Shown in pieces: positions 19,786 to 29,036 of a stretch of 29,036 bases of DNA (positions within the stretch are counted from its first letter, which is position 1; each line of letters opens with the position of its first letter). The translations under genes were made by a program, and so were the position numbers. Under the pieces are notes generated by a model. That model did no database searches. It was given only the letters and a program-made list of their open reading frames with translations, and had not been told where the DNA came from. Source of the DNA: Hypsibius dujardini (Eukaryota; Tardigrada; Eutardigrada; Parachela; Hypsibiidae); contig LRSR01014664.1 in the NCBI GenBank assembly GCA_001579985.1, forward strand, positions 1-29,036, read 5' to 3'.

Positions 19786-21225
19786 AATATAACGACGTAA
19801 CTAAAAATAGAGCGCAGGAAATTGGCAGTCAGCTTTCGCAGAAATGTTTGCAAGGCTGAGGAGATTCCTCGGAAAGATTTCACTGTCCTTTGACTTCGAA
19901 ATTGCAAATTGCAAATAAATAATAAAAATACTTGGCTACGGTTTTTTAGTCTGATCACTGTTTAGTACCTAAAACTTCCCGTTTAGGTTTAGTCGAAATT
20001 GGCTCACTAATTTTAGTTTTAGTTTTTTTAAAGTTTTTTTCCAGTTTCATCTTTAAGTTTACAACTTTTGAGTTTTGAGTTTTGTTTTGTCATTCAACTA
20101 AGAAGTAAAAGTCAAAAAAAAGAGGGCTCAAACTTTTAGTTTAGTTCTTAAAATAGTTTTAGATTCAGTTTAGTTTAGGAACATGTCAATTTCTTGGAAA
20201 TCTTGATTTCAGAGATTTAAGTTTTCCCGCGTCAAATTTTTGAACCTTTTGAACTCTTTGAACTTATTCGATTCTTGTGAAAATAGCAAGATAATCCCAC
20301 TGACAGGCTGTTCAAAAATTCAAAGAACATTGCTAAGATATGGACGAGGCGTAGGAACAAAAAAACAGTACATAATTGCTTAATGAATATTTTTCAGACA
20401 TTGATCAGTACATTCTTTAAGTTCTTGATGAATTTTCCACTCTGAGTCTCATCGATATTTTTCTTTTCCAAAACAAAAGATAAAATAATAATCCAAGTGA
20501 AATGCTCTTCAAGGATGAAACAAACCGGCAAGTTTTGACAGACTTACGAACAACACCAGATTTTAATTAGTCTGTCATGGCTTTTCGTCTACTCTGATTT
20601 AATGTAGCGAAAATAATTCAATTTTGCTAAAACCGAGTTTGAAAGTAATCTGATACTTACTCGGGGAGAGCTAATTGAAATAGTCAAACGAGTGGCGTTT
20701 TTAAAAGCGTGAGGAGAGCCTCCATTTTCAGGCTTTTACATGTTGAAGAAAGTTGCCAAAAGAATTAATATAATCTGCAGATTGCATATTTAATAGCCGA
20801 AATTTGGGATTCCACTAGGGTTTACAAAAAAAGAAGTAAAATGACTGCTTCAAGGAAAGTACATTTCGTCTAACTCTCGTGAAAGAGGATGAGTAGATAA
20901 AACGGAAGTGGCATTTCCTCTTTAAATCTCTATGCTGATACGCTGACAAAGATATTCAAATGACTTCTTCTCTCCAGTCCGATCAGCAATTTCCCGACCG
21001 GGGGAAAACAACAGAGATTTAGTAGTCGGACTCCACGGCCCCAAAGTTTCGAAAGCAATGGGACTAAAGAAAAACGCCCTCGAAGCCGCAGATCGTCTTC
21101 ACAGCTTACGAAAGCCTTTGTGGATTTGGTTTCCGGTAGATAGGAAACGGGGTTGAATGATCACAAGAAACAATGGATATGTCGCTTTATGGAAACACCG
21201 ATCTGGGCGAAGAACCAGTTAGTCA
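19786..21225. other. Long AT-rich region without recognised gene
   Basis: About 1.4 kb with no supported coding exon. Two features stand out: a short tandem of AATATGACGACGTAACGG near 19768-19805, and a stretch at about 19940-20180 rich in TTTAGTTTTAG words and their relatives. The latter recurs at about 24480-24560 and probably reflects an old dispersed repeat. Confidence 0.4.
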
Positions 21226-21575
21226 GTGTCAGCGGCTTCTTTGGGGTCCTTAGAAGTTGGTTCGGAACCAGGACCCCTCATCCTAGGCCCAGTGGGTGGG
21301 CGAAGGGGCAAAACTGAAGAATACAAAGGGGAGGTTCAAAACACTCTAGAGCGGTTCAAATTTGATGTTTTTGAACACGTTTTGAAATCATGGAAGCCCC
21401 TAGAAATCAGGCCCAACCCCACCCCCCCCTCAATTTCAAAATAATCAGGAACAAGCTCAATTTTGGGTACACTCTATATTTTGCTCCTTTGCCCACCCTC
21501 TGGTTCTACCATGAGGGCTCCTTTTTCCGACCTGCAAGGATCCTATACGAGCTTCCGGTTACAAGTCCCCTCCCC
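21226..21575. mobile_element. GC-rich-end MITE, most complete copy
   Basis: The left end (TGGGGTCCTTAGAAGTTGGT, then TCGGAACCAGGACCCCTCAT) is inverted at the right end (CCATGAGGGCTCCTTTTTCC, then GACCTGCAAGGATCC). Both continue inward to GGTGGGCGAAGGGGCAAAA and its counterpart TTTGCTCCTTTGCCCACC. The internal part shares TTTTGAAATCATG and CAATTTTGGGTACA-like words with the copies at 13236 and 16252. No protein is encoded. Confidence 0.7.
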
Positions 21576-21990
21576 TTCCCATTCTGCCTTTATGTCTCCT
21601 AATGCTGTTACGAGTCCTGATCAGGATTCCTTAGAGTCATTCTAACAAATTTGATAATTTTGAAATGCCTAATTGTTCTTCAATCTTTTAGTATAACCCC
21701 CCCCCCATCATCATCTGGACATTCGTCGAATAATTGGAGTGGTCACTCATAACCCTGCAAGTGGGAATAAAAGTGGACGTGTTCGGAGCATGTCCAATAC
21801 TGAGGGTTTGAAATGACGATATTTCTGATGAGAAAACAGTAATAATCATAATCAAATTAACCCACATGTTATCGAGTTAGAAGACATTAGTCAACATCAG
21901 AAAATTAAATTAAAATTTAATGGATGGGGAAAAAGAAAGAAATGAGGGGACGGAGTGGTGGCCTAAGCCCTTGCACAACCGAAGAGATTG
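21576..21990. other. Spacer without recognised gene
   Basis: Non-coding sequence between two repeat copies, with a poly-C tract near 21697. I see no features beyond this. Confidence 0.4.
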
Positions 21991-22046
21991 GTGAGTTTCA
22001 AATGGCGAAATAATCGCTGCAAAATAAGCGACCTTTGAATCTTCTT
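21991..22046 (-). mobile_element. Solo end of the TA-type MITE found at 25715-26021
   Basis: GTGAGTTTCAAATGGCGAAA, then TAATCGCTGCAAAATAAGCG and ACCTTTGAATC, align with the right inverted end of the element at 25715-26021. The other end was not found, so this is a fragment, located about 230 bases upstream of the second GPCR gene. Confidence 0.5.
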
Positions 22047-22278
22047 TAGTCTCAATTATAATCCGACATATCGTGACGTGCATGTCTGCGGCTCACCTCT
22101 CATCGTACATTAAGACAACAAGGCGATCTCCGTCCTTTCATCAGGTTGTCTTTGATCACAGCCTGGTTTTTATTTCTGCTCTTTATCCCAACGTAATTTT
22201 CTTCTAGTCTCCAGCCATTTTTCATCTCCGTACACAAATACCTTTGAATAGAAGTGAAAATAACAGACTAACGGAATT

Positions 22279-23976
22279 ATGGCCGCCTTTTATAACTTCT
22301 CCCTCGTCTCGCGTGGAAACCACACCACTTCCATCTCCAACTCATCTATATCTCACTTTGGAGTACCAGCCTGGGTGACTTATCAACAGGCCCTCCTATG
22401 GTGGTACGTCATCACCATGCTCATCTGCGCGTTAACTGGGACGGTCAACATCCTCCTCGTTGCGGTCATCCGTCGGAACCGTTTCCTCCGCAGCGGTTCC
22501 GGCTTGGTGATCGGTCATCTCGCCTGCCTCGAGTGCCTGGCCAGCACGATCAACCTCCCCGTCCACTACACCACCATGTTCACGCCGCAGTTCGGGCTAA
22601 GTGCCAACGCTGTGAGCTGCGCGGTGATGCAGATCTTCATGGTGACGACTTACACGGCTGTGGATTGGACGTTGCTCCTGCTGGCGGTCAACCGGTTCGT
22701 CGCGGTCGTGTTCCCGCATTCCTACAACTGGATCGCATCAAAAAAAGGTGAACTAAGCAAACGGAGAAAGGCTTTACTTTTTAGTCAAAGCTACGCGCGC
22801 GTACAAATTTTTTTATCACCAGCCATTTGATCAAAACCCATCAAAAACCCATCAAAAACCCATCAAAACCTTCATCAAAACCCATCAATAAACCGACTAG
22901 TCCTGCCTGTTCGATTGGTAACTAAGCGACTAGCCCTGCCTGTACGCGCGCGTACAAACGTTTTTCAGTTGCGTCGAATACGATTTTAACAAATTGGCAC
23001 AAATAAAGAAAAGATTTCGAATCGAGTGAACCGTTTCCGAACTGGGTAAAACGGGCTCATTTATTACCAATTTAAGGTGGATTATCCTTTTGTATTCGCA
23101 AGGAAATGTTCATCGGTTTGTCATTTGTGATGATTAGGAATTTTTTATTTCATCTTTGACCATAACTGCCAAGGCAAATATTTTAAGTGACGAACAGCGA
23201 AAGCATTTGCCGAGAATGTTTTCATTAATCAAGAATGAAAGTTAGAAGTTTGAAAGCGATCAGATACCAACCTAGTTCTAACGATGAATGAAAGCAATCA
23301 GTGATCTGTCAGTGTTTATTTGATGACTGGATGAGCAGCTTCGGAAGCCAAATTGAACTAGAGGAGGTTTCTTGCCCTTGATCTTAAAACTAACAAAAAA
23401 TTCATCACTTCAATATAACGATTCTATTTCTACTGTATTTCATCAGTGTCCAGGATCGGCCTCGTCAGCATCTGGTTATTTGCAATCAGCCTGAACGCGC
23501 CGTTCTGTTTCGACGTGGAGAATCGTTTCTCGGCGACTCCGCCGTGGTTGAGTTGCGGTTTCGCCCAATCCCGACCGGGCGAATTCGATTTTCGCAGTCT
23601 ACAGGCGGCACTGTCGGTTTTCGTGCCGCTCGCGCTGGTCGGGCCGCTGTATTTGTCGGTGCTGATGAAATCGGTCATGCTGTGGCAGGCCCGAATGCGG
23701 ATGGCGCCGATTCTCAACCGAAACTCTCAAGCTTGGTTTGACCAGCGGAATCAGCGGCGTCGCTTGAACACGGCCAAGATTTTATTCGTCTGCTGGTCGG
23801 TCTACTTCGTGTCCTTTTTCTGGACGAACATCATTAACAAGTTCGCTGGCGCGTTGATGATCAGGAGCCCGGTCGTCCAGCTTTGGTCGCGGACCGGCTT
23901 CGTTATTGGCTACCTCATCCATCCGGTAAAACTTCTGTTGAATTCGGCCGTTGAACTGATTAATGCCAATGATTAA
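22279..23976 (+). CDS. Orphan rhodopsin-like GPCR with NRF motif, 332 aa
   Basis: Two exons, 22279-22747 and 23447-23976, join in phase 1 (donor AAAAAAG|GTGAAC, acceptor TTTCATCAG), giving WIASKK|VSRIGL at the start of TM4. The extracellular N-terminus has three N-glycosylation sites (N6, N14, N21). TM1 contains GTVN, TM3 starts after C114 and ends LLAVNRFVAVVFP, so DRY is replaced by NRF (138-140). C193 in loop 2 can pair with C114. TM5 follows at about 212-236, TM6 carries LFVCW, and TM7 ends in YLIHPVKLLL, a weak NPxxY equivalent. It belongs to class A, but the ligand is unknown. It is not a close copy of the minus-strand GPCR at 15618-17275. The intron contains a palindrome-ended repeat element. 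Confidence 0.85.
22792..22955 (-). mobile_element. Palindrome-ended repeat element in the GPCR intron
   Basis: The palindrome TACGCGCGCGTA occurs at both edges (about 22792-22803 and 22943-22954). Between them are CCCATCAAAA repeats and one to two copies of the 39-bp unit in reverse complement relative to 17891-18125. The element begins 44 bases after the donor site. It is short, non-coding and compound in structure, like some satellite-bearing MITEs. Confidence 0.7.
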
Positions 23977-25032
23977 AATTCACCCGTCAACAATGCATTC
24001 TAAAAAAATGTCTTTTGCTATTGAAGCAAGGCCCCTAAGGCTTCCAATCAATCAATCATAAGGATTCACAGCCATTCAAATTAATCAATCAGTCAATGCT
24101 TCCAATCAATTTGAGAAGGGACGATTTTGAACTTTTTTTTAGTGCTCGCGTAGAAATGACGCATAGCTCCGCCCCTGTACGTCCAAAAGATTCTGCTAAT
24201 GCCAAACGATTTCGAATTGAATTTTGGCAGGGATGGTGTCACAAAACTATTAATTAAATTATTTTCTAAAAGTGTTTACAGTCACAATCCTCTCTGAAAA
24301 TGATCCCAAGATAGTTGGCTAAAAAACGAGTTAATTCATTATTTTTAGCTTTTACAATCCCTGGGAATACTGTTTTTTATTGGAGCTAACGATCTAGTTT
24401 GTTTAAAACAAAAGGTCGACACTCTCCTCGACATGGTAAAAAAGTTGCTGGCACGATTGGTTTCTTAGGTGAAAGTTGTTATTAACTGAAAGTTCTAGTT
24501 TAGTTTTAGTCGTATTTAGTTACAAATTTTAGTTTCATCACAGAAATCATTAGAGATTAAAAGTTATTTATCCATTTATTAAAGTTAAAACAAAGACTTA
24601 TTTAATCTTCGTTTGACGTTCCGATGTTCTTTTCGTTTTGCTTTTCCTATAATCCCTAGCTATATCATTTCATGTAGACCACGCCCAACAAGTCCCCATA
24701 TCCAATCATTATAGCTCTTTAACTCACTAGTACCTTGCTAATTTAGTAAGTCTATCTACCCTATTTACCCTATTCTGCTGTTACATCAGAATTACTTGTA
24801 TGTAATTCTAATGTATGTGCTATTTACTATCATTTCTATAGTTAACACTTTACTATATACTCATATGCTTTATTAGTTTTAGAAGGAGTTGTAAATCTTC
24901 TTTCCTTTCTTCCAGTTCTCGTCTCGAGCGATCTATACTTTCAGTTTGATAAACTTGTTATCTACCCAACTTTCTGTTGGTAGACCTAACAATCACATAC
25001 GTAGTTTCTCTGATCGGGGCTTTCATTTACAG
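23977..25032. other. AT-rich intergenic region
   Basis: No gene was recognised. A TTTAGTTTTAG-rich stretch at about 24480-24560 resembles 19940-20180. The remainder is AT-rich and has no supported coding exon. Confidence 0.4.
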
Positions 25033-25534
25033 ATATTTCTCTTCAGCCTCAGCACCGACCATCAGAAAGGCTTAAAAAGCTTGCTGAAAGACATGGCAGA
25101 GTACTTGGCACAAGTGCCTGAATGGGTGGAACAACAGGTTTCCCGTCATCGCGTAGGCCCAAAAAGCGACGGCTTGGCGGCCATCTCACCTTCAACCAGA
25201 GCTCCAGCACCAACTGCAGAAATAATTCTACGCCCCTACGTCGGTAGCTCAGATTCCTAAAATAACAATCGACCGTCGCTTTCTTTTGTTCTAATTTGAC
25301 TTGCTTGGATAGATTGAACTAACGGAAGTTAATGAACTCGACGAGCTATTAAATCGTCTGTTCCATGAAAAGATGCATCAATTCGAACCCCTTCAGAATG
25401 ACGAAGATACATCGTGGGTGCCGTCAAACTGGGCAGGGGGGATGAAACATTTCCCATTCAGGTGCACTGTGGCTTACAACACGCCGAGGTTGATCGCAGA
25501 TCTCCGTAATTGTTACGCTTTCTGCGTGAGATGA
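25033..25534 (+). CDS. Unidentified two-exon gene candidate
   Basis: An acceptor TTTACAG at 25026-25032 opens a frame reading IFLFSLSTDHQKGLKSLLKD, with MAEYLAQVPEWVEQQV following. A second exon starts after TTGGATAG (25312) and reads IELTEVNELDELLNRLFHEK, then on to a TGA at 25532-25534. Joining CAG|GTTTCC (near 25138) to 25313 in phase 0 gives one continuous, helix-rich acidic protein, but this donor is not strong. A potential internal start is the ATG at 25093. I recognise no domain. It may be the 3' part of a gene whose earlier exons I cannot see, or a remnant. Confidence 0.35.
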
Positions 25535-25714
25535 CGCGACCTTTGCGATCCACAGCTTTACAGACTGTGCAGTGCTTTGAGAACCATCGCGTGCTTAAGT
25601 ATCGGACCCAGTGAATCGCTATTCCCATGCTATACGAATAAAATAGTTAGAAATTCATATTTACTCAATAGTAATAGAAATAATTTCGTATTAGCTTACG
25701 CATTTCTTACATTA

Positions 25715-26021
25715 AGAGTATTCAAAGTTCGATTATTTGCAGCGATTATCTCGCTAATTCAAACTCACTAATCTCGCTGGTTTTGCACGCCAATGCAACG
25801 GTGATACGAGGACACGCCCCCTGGCTTACCTGAGGCTGTGTCTCCTTCGCTAATCTCAACTCACATGGACCACTCACAAGACAGATGCACACAATTAGCG
25901 AGCAGATAACCGAGAAAAGCAGCTCCTTGGCTGCTTTTTTCGCTTATCTTCAAAACCAGGGAGATCAGCGAGTTTGAATTAGCGAGATAATTGCTGCAAA
26001 TAATCGAACTTTGAATACCCT
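25715..26021. mobile_element. 307-bp Tc1/mariner-like MITE with about 70-bp inverted ends
   Basis: The left end AGAGTATTCAAAGTTCGATT, continuing ATTTGCAGCGATTATCTCGC, pairs almost perfectly with the inverted right end finishing ATAATCGAACTTTGAATACC and CT. TA flanks both sides (25713-25714 and 26022-26023). The long inverted ends and TA duplication suggest a Tc1/mariner-type source. The roughly 165-bp centre is non-coding. Confidence 0.85.
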
Positions 26022-26023
26022 TA

Positions 26024-26984
26024 TTGACATGAAAAATGTTCAAGAGCGCCCTCTGAGCGTTCGTTAGAAATTTTTTGGATGTGAACTTTTCATAAAAGAA
26101 ATATCGCAAGAGATAGAGAATCAGACAGAAAAATGACCTTCCTTTTCTGGGGCAAGCGCTCTGCTCGACCAATTGGACGGTCAAGTTGATGAAATCGTCC
26201 GGTTAGCGGGAAACGGAACGAGCGACTTTCTCCCTTTCACTAATCTGCGGTTCCAACTGGCCTGAAATTGATTGGCAAGAGCAAAACAGCAGAAGAATCG
26301 TCAGCCATTACCGTAAATGGCGAAAATAAAGCCGAATGAATCCTATCCCCGACAATCTGTATTATTTCACGCAATCGAATTTGAAAAAAAAAATATAAAA
26401 CTGGCGTTCACCGGGAATAGGAATAGGATGGATTCCTCGTACATCAACAGAAGTTAAAAAACATGTGCAACAAGTAATTACGTACCAGTAGCCCCCCCAC
26501 CGGGGGGGCGGNNNCGGAAGATATCCCCCGTATCACTTCCTCGTGTAACTTTGCCTACGTAATACATGAACCTCCCCTAGGACTTGGAGACACAGCTATA
26601 CGTATGTTGGTATGTAAGACGAAATGAAGTTGGCGTACTAACTTTTGCCTGTTGCTCAGTGTCAACAGTACCGCAGTCCACTTTGTGAACGTCTCAAGGG
26701 CGGTCAGCCGGACAAAGGCTTATTTGTGAAAGATATGGAACGTGTATCATCTTATCCCTTCAAAAGACCTCATGGTCTTGGACCCGATTGTTCCAACTTG
26801 AACTCAAGACTCATTTGTTTTTATCACCTGCAGAATGAGAGATAAGTAATGCCAACGTCTTGCACAAATGCAGTGTAGTCTTATAATAAGAAGGGCCACG
26901 ATAACGCGGAAAGGCCTCTTGGTACTTGCGTTCTCCAAGATTTTCTTCTTCTCCAGCAGCAACCATTTGGAAAGCTAGCAAAAA
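26024..26984. other. Intergenic region with assembly gap, upstream of the lipase gene
   Basis: No gene was recognised. Three N bases at 26512-26514 lie inside a CCCCCCCACCGGGGGGGCGG hairpin-like tract. TCTTATAATAAG at about 26879 is TATA-like and sits about 105 bases before the lipase ATG, so it may belong to that promoter. Confidence 0.45.
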
Positions 26985-28885
26985 ATGTCTCTTCCGCTAT
27001 TCGCCACGCTCTGCGTACTCCTCATTGGCTCGGCATCCGCTGCGGAGGTTTGCTGCGGCGGCGATTTGGGCTGCTTCAACAACACCGGAGTCTTCTACAG
27101 CTTTCTCAACAGGTTAGGATAGTTTAATTGAATGGGACATGGTTACCCAAAAGTTGTGCAAAAAATATGATTGAACTGATCAAAGGCTAAAATACGGAAA
27201 GTTACAATAAAATTAACAAATTTAGGACTACTGTTCAGTTCAGTTCAGTTTATTCACTAAAAATATGATTGAGCTGATCAAAGGCTAAAATACGGAAAGT
27301 TACTATAAAATCAAGAAAGTTAGGACTACTGTTCAGTTCAGTTCAGTTTATTCACTAAAAATGTCAGTGTGGAAAACAAAATCCAATTGCTCAAACATTC
27401 TCTTCACTTTTCAGGCCGATTTCGCTTTTGCCGGATTGTGACTTGATCTCCCGCTTTCGTCTCCATCTGAACACCAGAGCTAATCCCACAGCGACGCAGA
27501 TCCTGGACCCGTATGACTTGACCACAGTCGCCGGCTCCCACTTCAGCGTGGAACGCGAAACGAAGATCCTCATCCACGGCTTCACCGACAATTTTGCCTG
27601 GCCTTGGTGGACTGTATGTTCTGACCTTCACAGACTTGAGGCCCTGAAACTTCAGGATCATGAACTTTTCTCTCTCATTCGAAGGATATGATTGCTGCCC
27701 TTCTGGGTGACGGTGACTTCAACATTATCCGCCTCGACTGGTGTAAGACTAACAGAGGCAAAGTTCACCATAAGATTAAGGCAGCGATTTCATTGCACCT
27801 TTTGAACTTTAGCTGCCGGAAATGTGCCGCCTTACATGAAGGCCACCGCCAACACCCGCATCGCCGGGGCATACGTCGCAAAGTTTGTCAATACTTTGAA
27901 GGAGCAGCTGGCCTACAGTCCGTCCAACATTCACATCATTGGACACAGGTTAGATCCTTGTAGAATGCAGCTACCAACCGGGACGCATGGTCCGAAAAAC
28001 TCTTCTTTATTCTTCTAAATGGCGCTTTTAAATATCACAGCTTGGGCGCTCACATTTCCGGATACGCCGGAGAACGGGTCGACAAAATCGCTCGCATTTC
28101 TGGCATCGACCCCGCTGGTAGGACACAGTCGCCAATAACCTCCCCAGGGGGGGGGGTCAATCTAATCAACCCCCCTGGGGGCGTCGAGGGGACTTTAGGG
28201 CTTCTGCTGAGTCTGATTCAAAAATGGTTCTGTATAAAATAACTTGAGGGCTGGTGCATCAGGCCCCTGGGGCCAACTTGGGGGGGGGGCAAGATGTAGC
28301 CCCCTGGGGGAAATGTAGGGGGCAAAATATACACTGTAGCACGCCCCCAGCTATTTTAACGGTATCAGCTTTGAATCAGAGTTTGTAAAGAGAAAGAACC
28401 CTTGGTGCCCCTTAGGGGGGGGTTGATTGACTGAACCCCCTAGCTGACTGAACGCCATTCTAAGGCCAGAATAATAAAAGTTTAAGTATATGGAAGTTTG
28501 CCTCTTCAGGACTGTATTTCACCAATATGGATCCCGTTGTGCGGCTTGATCCTAGCGACGCGGTCAAGGTTGACACCCTTATCGCCGACGGCGAGGTAAA
28601 AAATCATTTTGGTAGAATGGCGTTCAAAGAAGTTAATGAAAAGCCAGTCCGTCGTTTTCACGCACATTTTGAATTGCGAACGCATTGAAAACTATTTTGA
28701 ACGCATATATTCACGTTTGTTTCTTGTTCAGCCGATTCTCAGCTTGGGCTTTGGATCCCTTCAAGCCATGGGTCACTTGAGTGAGTCTAATCAAAACTTC
28801 ACAAGTATGTCAGCTTATAAAGAGGCGATCTCGTTGCAGATTTCTACCCTAATGGTGGCAACAAACAACCGGGTTGTAGCGCTCT
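26985..28885 (+). CDS. Pancreatic-lipase-family secreted lipase, 3' end outside the window
   Basis: Eight exons join in frame: 26985-27112, 27415-27613, 27685-27742, 27813-27948, 28041-28117, 28510-28595, 28732-28780 and 28840-28885 (ending in phase 2 at CT|GTAAGA). They give about 259 residues. Residues 1-19 are a signal peptide (MSLPLFATLCVLLIGSASA). An early CCGGDLGCF segment is followed by the lipase core: LIHGFTDN (95-102, oxyanion region), RLDW, the nucleophile elbow GHSLG with Ser174, and the catalytic Asp197 in IDPAG. RLDPSDA and FYPNGG follow. The Ser174 codon is split by an intron (AG|C). The catalytic His should lie in the missing part. The family hydrolyses triacylglycerols or phospholipids in the gut or extracellular space. 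The lid loop is not visible in this part. Confidence 0.9.
27164..27358 (+). repeat. Two 97-bp direct repeats in lipase intron 1
   Basis: The unit starting AAATATGATTGA and ending TTCAGTTTATTCACTAAA occurs at 27164-27260 and 27261-27358 with few differences. Each copy contains a small GTTCAGTTCAGTTCAGTT run. It is a simple, recent tandem duplication. Confidence 0.9.
28143..28445. mobile_element. GC-rich inverted-repeat element in lipase intron 5
   Basis: GGGGGTCAATCTAATCAACC, then CCCCTGGGG, near 28150 pairs with TTAGGGGGGGGTTGATTGAC, then TGAACCCCC, near 28413-28440. This is the pattern of a small inverted-repeat element. The centre has further CCCCTGGGGG palindromes. It makes this intron (28118-28509) the longest in the visible lipase gene. 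Confidence 0.5.
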
Positions 28886-29036
28886 GTAAGAAATATCATC
28901 TCATGTTGTGGTCAAAATTTTTGTAAAATTTTACTGTCCTCACAATTTTTAATGTTTACACGTACCGTATTCCCCCGATCTCAAGGGACACTTTTTTGCC
29001 CTACCAGTTAATTTGATCCACCCCGGATCTTATCTG

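Noticed and set aside
26926-27117. 63-codon frame over lipase exon 1
   Set aside because: It overlaps the signal peptide exon in another frame; the lipase frame is supported by eight in-phase exons.
1-29036. tRNA or rRNA genes
   Set aside because: I looked for the T-loop and D-loop signatures and for conserved rRNA words on both strands and found no convincing candidate by eye.

Overview
This is eukaryotic nuclear DNA from a compact animal genome. Genes have GT-AG introns, mostly about 70 to 700 bases and about 2 kb at most, that can be joined in frame by eye. Gene types include rhodopsin-like GPCRs, a pancreatic-type lipase and RING proteins. The spaces between genes are short and full of small non-autonomous transposons. 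Gene density, moderate GC and a secreted GH114 enzyme with an intron would fit a tardigrade or another small ecdysozoan. That placement is inference and no marker here proves it.

Region 1 (about 240-7060) is a block bounded by long imperfect inverted repeats. It holds two tandem, same-strand genes of one family. Gene A has an N-terminal hydrophobic helix, a divergent KH-like pair and a C-terminal C3HC4 RING. Gene B is a shorter copy that has lost the KH exon. Tail to tail with gene A lies a small Cys-rich secreted-peptide gene on the minus strand. Part of it is duplicated, and both copies carry the same in-frame TGA. A 28-codon remnant of this gene sits behind gene B, so the duplicated unit once included both genes.

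Region 2 (7280-14713) has a two-exon GH114-like secreted glycoside hydrolase on the minus strand, whose intron appears to be GC-AG. Divergent from it is gene C, a roughly 1.35-kilo-residue multi-KH-like plus RING protein. It carries a 22-unit 9-residue repeat encoded by a minisatellite. Its introns hold complementary microsatellites, and one exon/intron junction lies inside a MITE. Genes A, B and C look like a local expansion of predicted RNA-binding or RING-type ubiquitin ligases, resembling MEX-3 in domain order only.

Region 3 (15618-24000) contains two unrelated orphan class A GPCR genes, minus then plus, each with one coding intron holding repeat DNA. Between them are a 461-bp hAT deletion derivative with an 8-bp target duplication, a fragment of a receptor ligand-binding domain of the guanylate cyclase/ANF type, a 10-bp satellite and a long stretch without recognisable genes.

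Region 4 (24000-29036) has an unidentified two-exon gene candidate, a Tc1/mariner-like MITE with about 70-bp inverted ends, a 3-base assembly gap, and a pancreatic-lipase-family gene. Eight coding exons of the lipase are in the window and its 3' part lies beyond the right edge.
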